Shown here piece by piece: positions 12,416 through 13,051 of a DNA stretch of 13,051 bases. A program made the translations under genes and the position numbers. The notes beneath the pieces are model-generated. The model made no database searches. It worked only from the letters and a program-made list of their open reading frames with translations, and was not told where the DNA came from. Every line of letters begins with the position of its first letter. The stretch's first letter is position 1. Origin of the DNA: Patescibacteria group bacterium (lineage in GTDB: Bacteria > Patescibacteriota > Minisyncoccia > Phycocordibacterales > UBA5272); NCBI GenBank assembly GCA_030916975.1, contig JAUPVO010000047.1, positions 1 through 13,051 of the forward strand, read 5' to 3'.

Positions 12416-12973
12416 ATGTCATTTTTAACTAATTTAGAGTGGAGATTTGCCACCAGAGATTTTGATACTAACAAAAAAGTTTCAAAAGAAGATATTCAGA
12501 AAATCAAAGATGCTATAAGACTTAGTCCGAGTTCTTATGGCCTGCAACCATTTAAGGTAATAGTTGTAGAAGATCAGAAAATGAAATCAAAATTAACAAG
12601 TATTAGTTTTAATCAGAGGCAAATAGAAGTCTGTTCTCATCTTTTGGTATTTGTAGCTAGAACTGATATACAGACACGTATTGGTGAATATGCAGAGCTT
12701 CTTAAGAAAAGAGATGGCTTGTTTGACAGAATTAAATTTGAAGCTGGCGCTAGAGCTTTTTTTGGTATAAAGTATGCAGATGAGGAAAAGAAGTTAAGGA
12801 TTGCGGCTGATCAAGCGTATCTAGCTCTTGGTTTTGCTTTGGCTGCTTGTGCTGAACTTAAAATTGATTCTTGTCCTATGGAAGGATTTGATCAAGCAGC
12901 TTACAGAGAATTTTTTAATTTGAAAGAAGATGATGTCCCAGTCGCTATTATGGCATTTGGATATAGGTCTTAA
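12416..12973 (+). CDS. Nitroreductase family FMN-dependent NAD(P)H oxidoreductase
   Basis: 185 residues from the ATG at 12416. RFATRDFDTNKKVS (10-23) matches the N-terminal 'R.S.R.Fd..k.v' FMN-phosphate contact. LSPSSYGLQPFKVIVV (36-51) is the family's 'aPSs.n.QPw...vv' segment. DQAYLALGFALAACAELKIDSCPMEGFD (135-162) is the helix and loop under the flavin, where most members read 'G.....l.GfD'. DDVPVAIMAFGY near the end completes the fold. Family members are dimers that use NAD(P)H to reduce nitroaromatics, quinones or similar oxidised compounds; the substrate is unpredictable. It diverges from hsp20 across a region with tandem repeats, which hints at stress-linked control. No SD; probably leaderless. 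Confidence 0.87.
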   Translation: MSFLTNLEWRFATRDFDTNKKVSKEDIQKIKDAIRLSPSSYGLQPFKVIVVEDQKMKSKLTSISFNQRQIEVCSHLLVFVARTDIQTRIGEYAELLKKRDGLFDRIKFEAGARAFFGIKYADEEKKLRIAADQAYLALGFALAACAELKIDSCPMEGFDQAAYREFFNLKEDDVPVAIMAFGYRS

Positions 12974-13051
12974 GAGCCAGATAAGGAGTTGATTAGATTT
13001 GGTGAGAATGATCTGTTTGTGACAGTTTAAGTTAATATTAAGATGTATCAG

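Noticed and set aside
12407..12418. GTG at 12407 as the nitroreductase start
   Set aside because: It lies only 2 bp after the -10 hexamer, upstream of any feasible transcription start from that promoter.
13043..13051. ATG at 13043 as the start of another gene
   Set aside because: Only three codons are visible and no convincing promoter or coding signal can be judged.

Overview
The window looks like chromosomal sequence from an AT-rich member of the Candidate Phyla Radiation (Patescibacteria), most likely a parcubacterium-type lineage. This is inferred from gene content. It holds a run of small VirB2/TrbC-like two-helix membrane proteins and a membrane-anchored protein resembling the N-terminal module of CPR VirD4/TraM-like ATPases. 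It also has a sigma-region-4 plus HARE-HTH regulator, an alpha2-type glycyl-tRNA synthetase, and a compact rpmF-nusB-rnc-tlyA housekeeping block. No gene start has a recognisable Shine-Dalgarno sequence. Several genes have a -10 element only 6-11 bp before the ATG, which suggests leaderless or near-leaderless mRNAs. All 17 visible stops are TAA or TAG.

Left third (1-3960): the 3' end of a secreted solute-binding protein is followed by six genes. These encode one duplicated four-helix protein and five two-helix pilin-like proteins, on one strand with short AT-rich gaps. Three of the five carry Ser/Asn/Cys-rich tails of very different length. Two of them share a perfect 75-bp block that is GC-rich for this genome. 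A 16-bp-arm hairpin overlapping a promoter splits the cluster at about 3000, and a strong intrinsic terminator ends it at 3921-3959.

Middle (3960-8480): glyQS has its own leaderless promoter. A 301-bp non-coding stretch with a near-consensus promoter and a long leader then precedes the 346-aa sigma4/HARE-HTH protein. A perfect 21-bp-arm inverted repeat separates that gene from the 527-aa T4SS-like protein and overlaps the latter's -10 box.

Right third (8480-13051): mltG (cell-wall glycan cleavage) precedes rpmF (ribosomal protein L32), nusB (antitermination), rnc (rRNA processing) and tlyA (rRNA methylation), a ribosome-biogenesis group. A bidirectional terminator separates tlyA from a convergent hsp20 gene. 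Between hsp20 and the divergent nitroreductase-family gene lie three tandem 11-bp repeats flanked by the two putative -10 boxes, a plausible shared operator.

The items most worth following up are the pilin-like cassette cluster with its 75-bp identical core, the tandem operator at 12354-12386, the two promoter-overlapping palindromes, and the ATPase-less T4SS-like protein. No tRNA, rRNA, CRISPR array or insertion sequence was seen.
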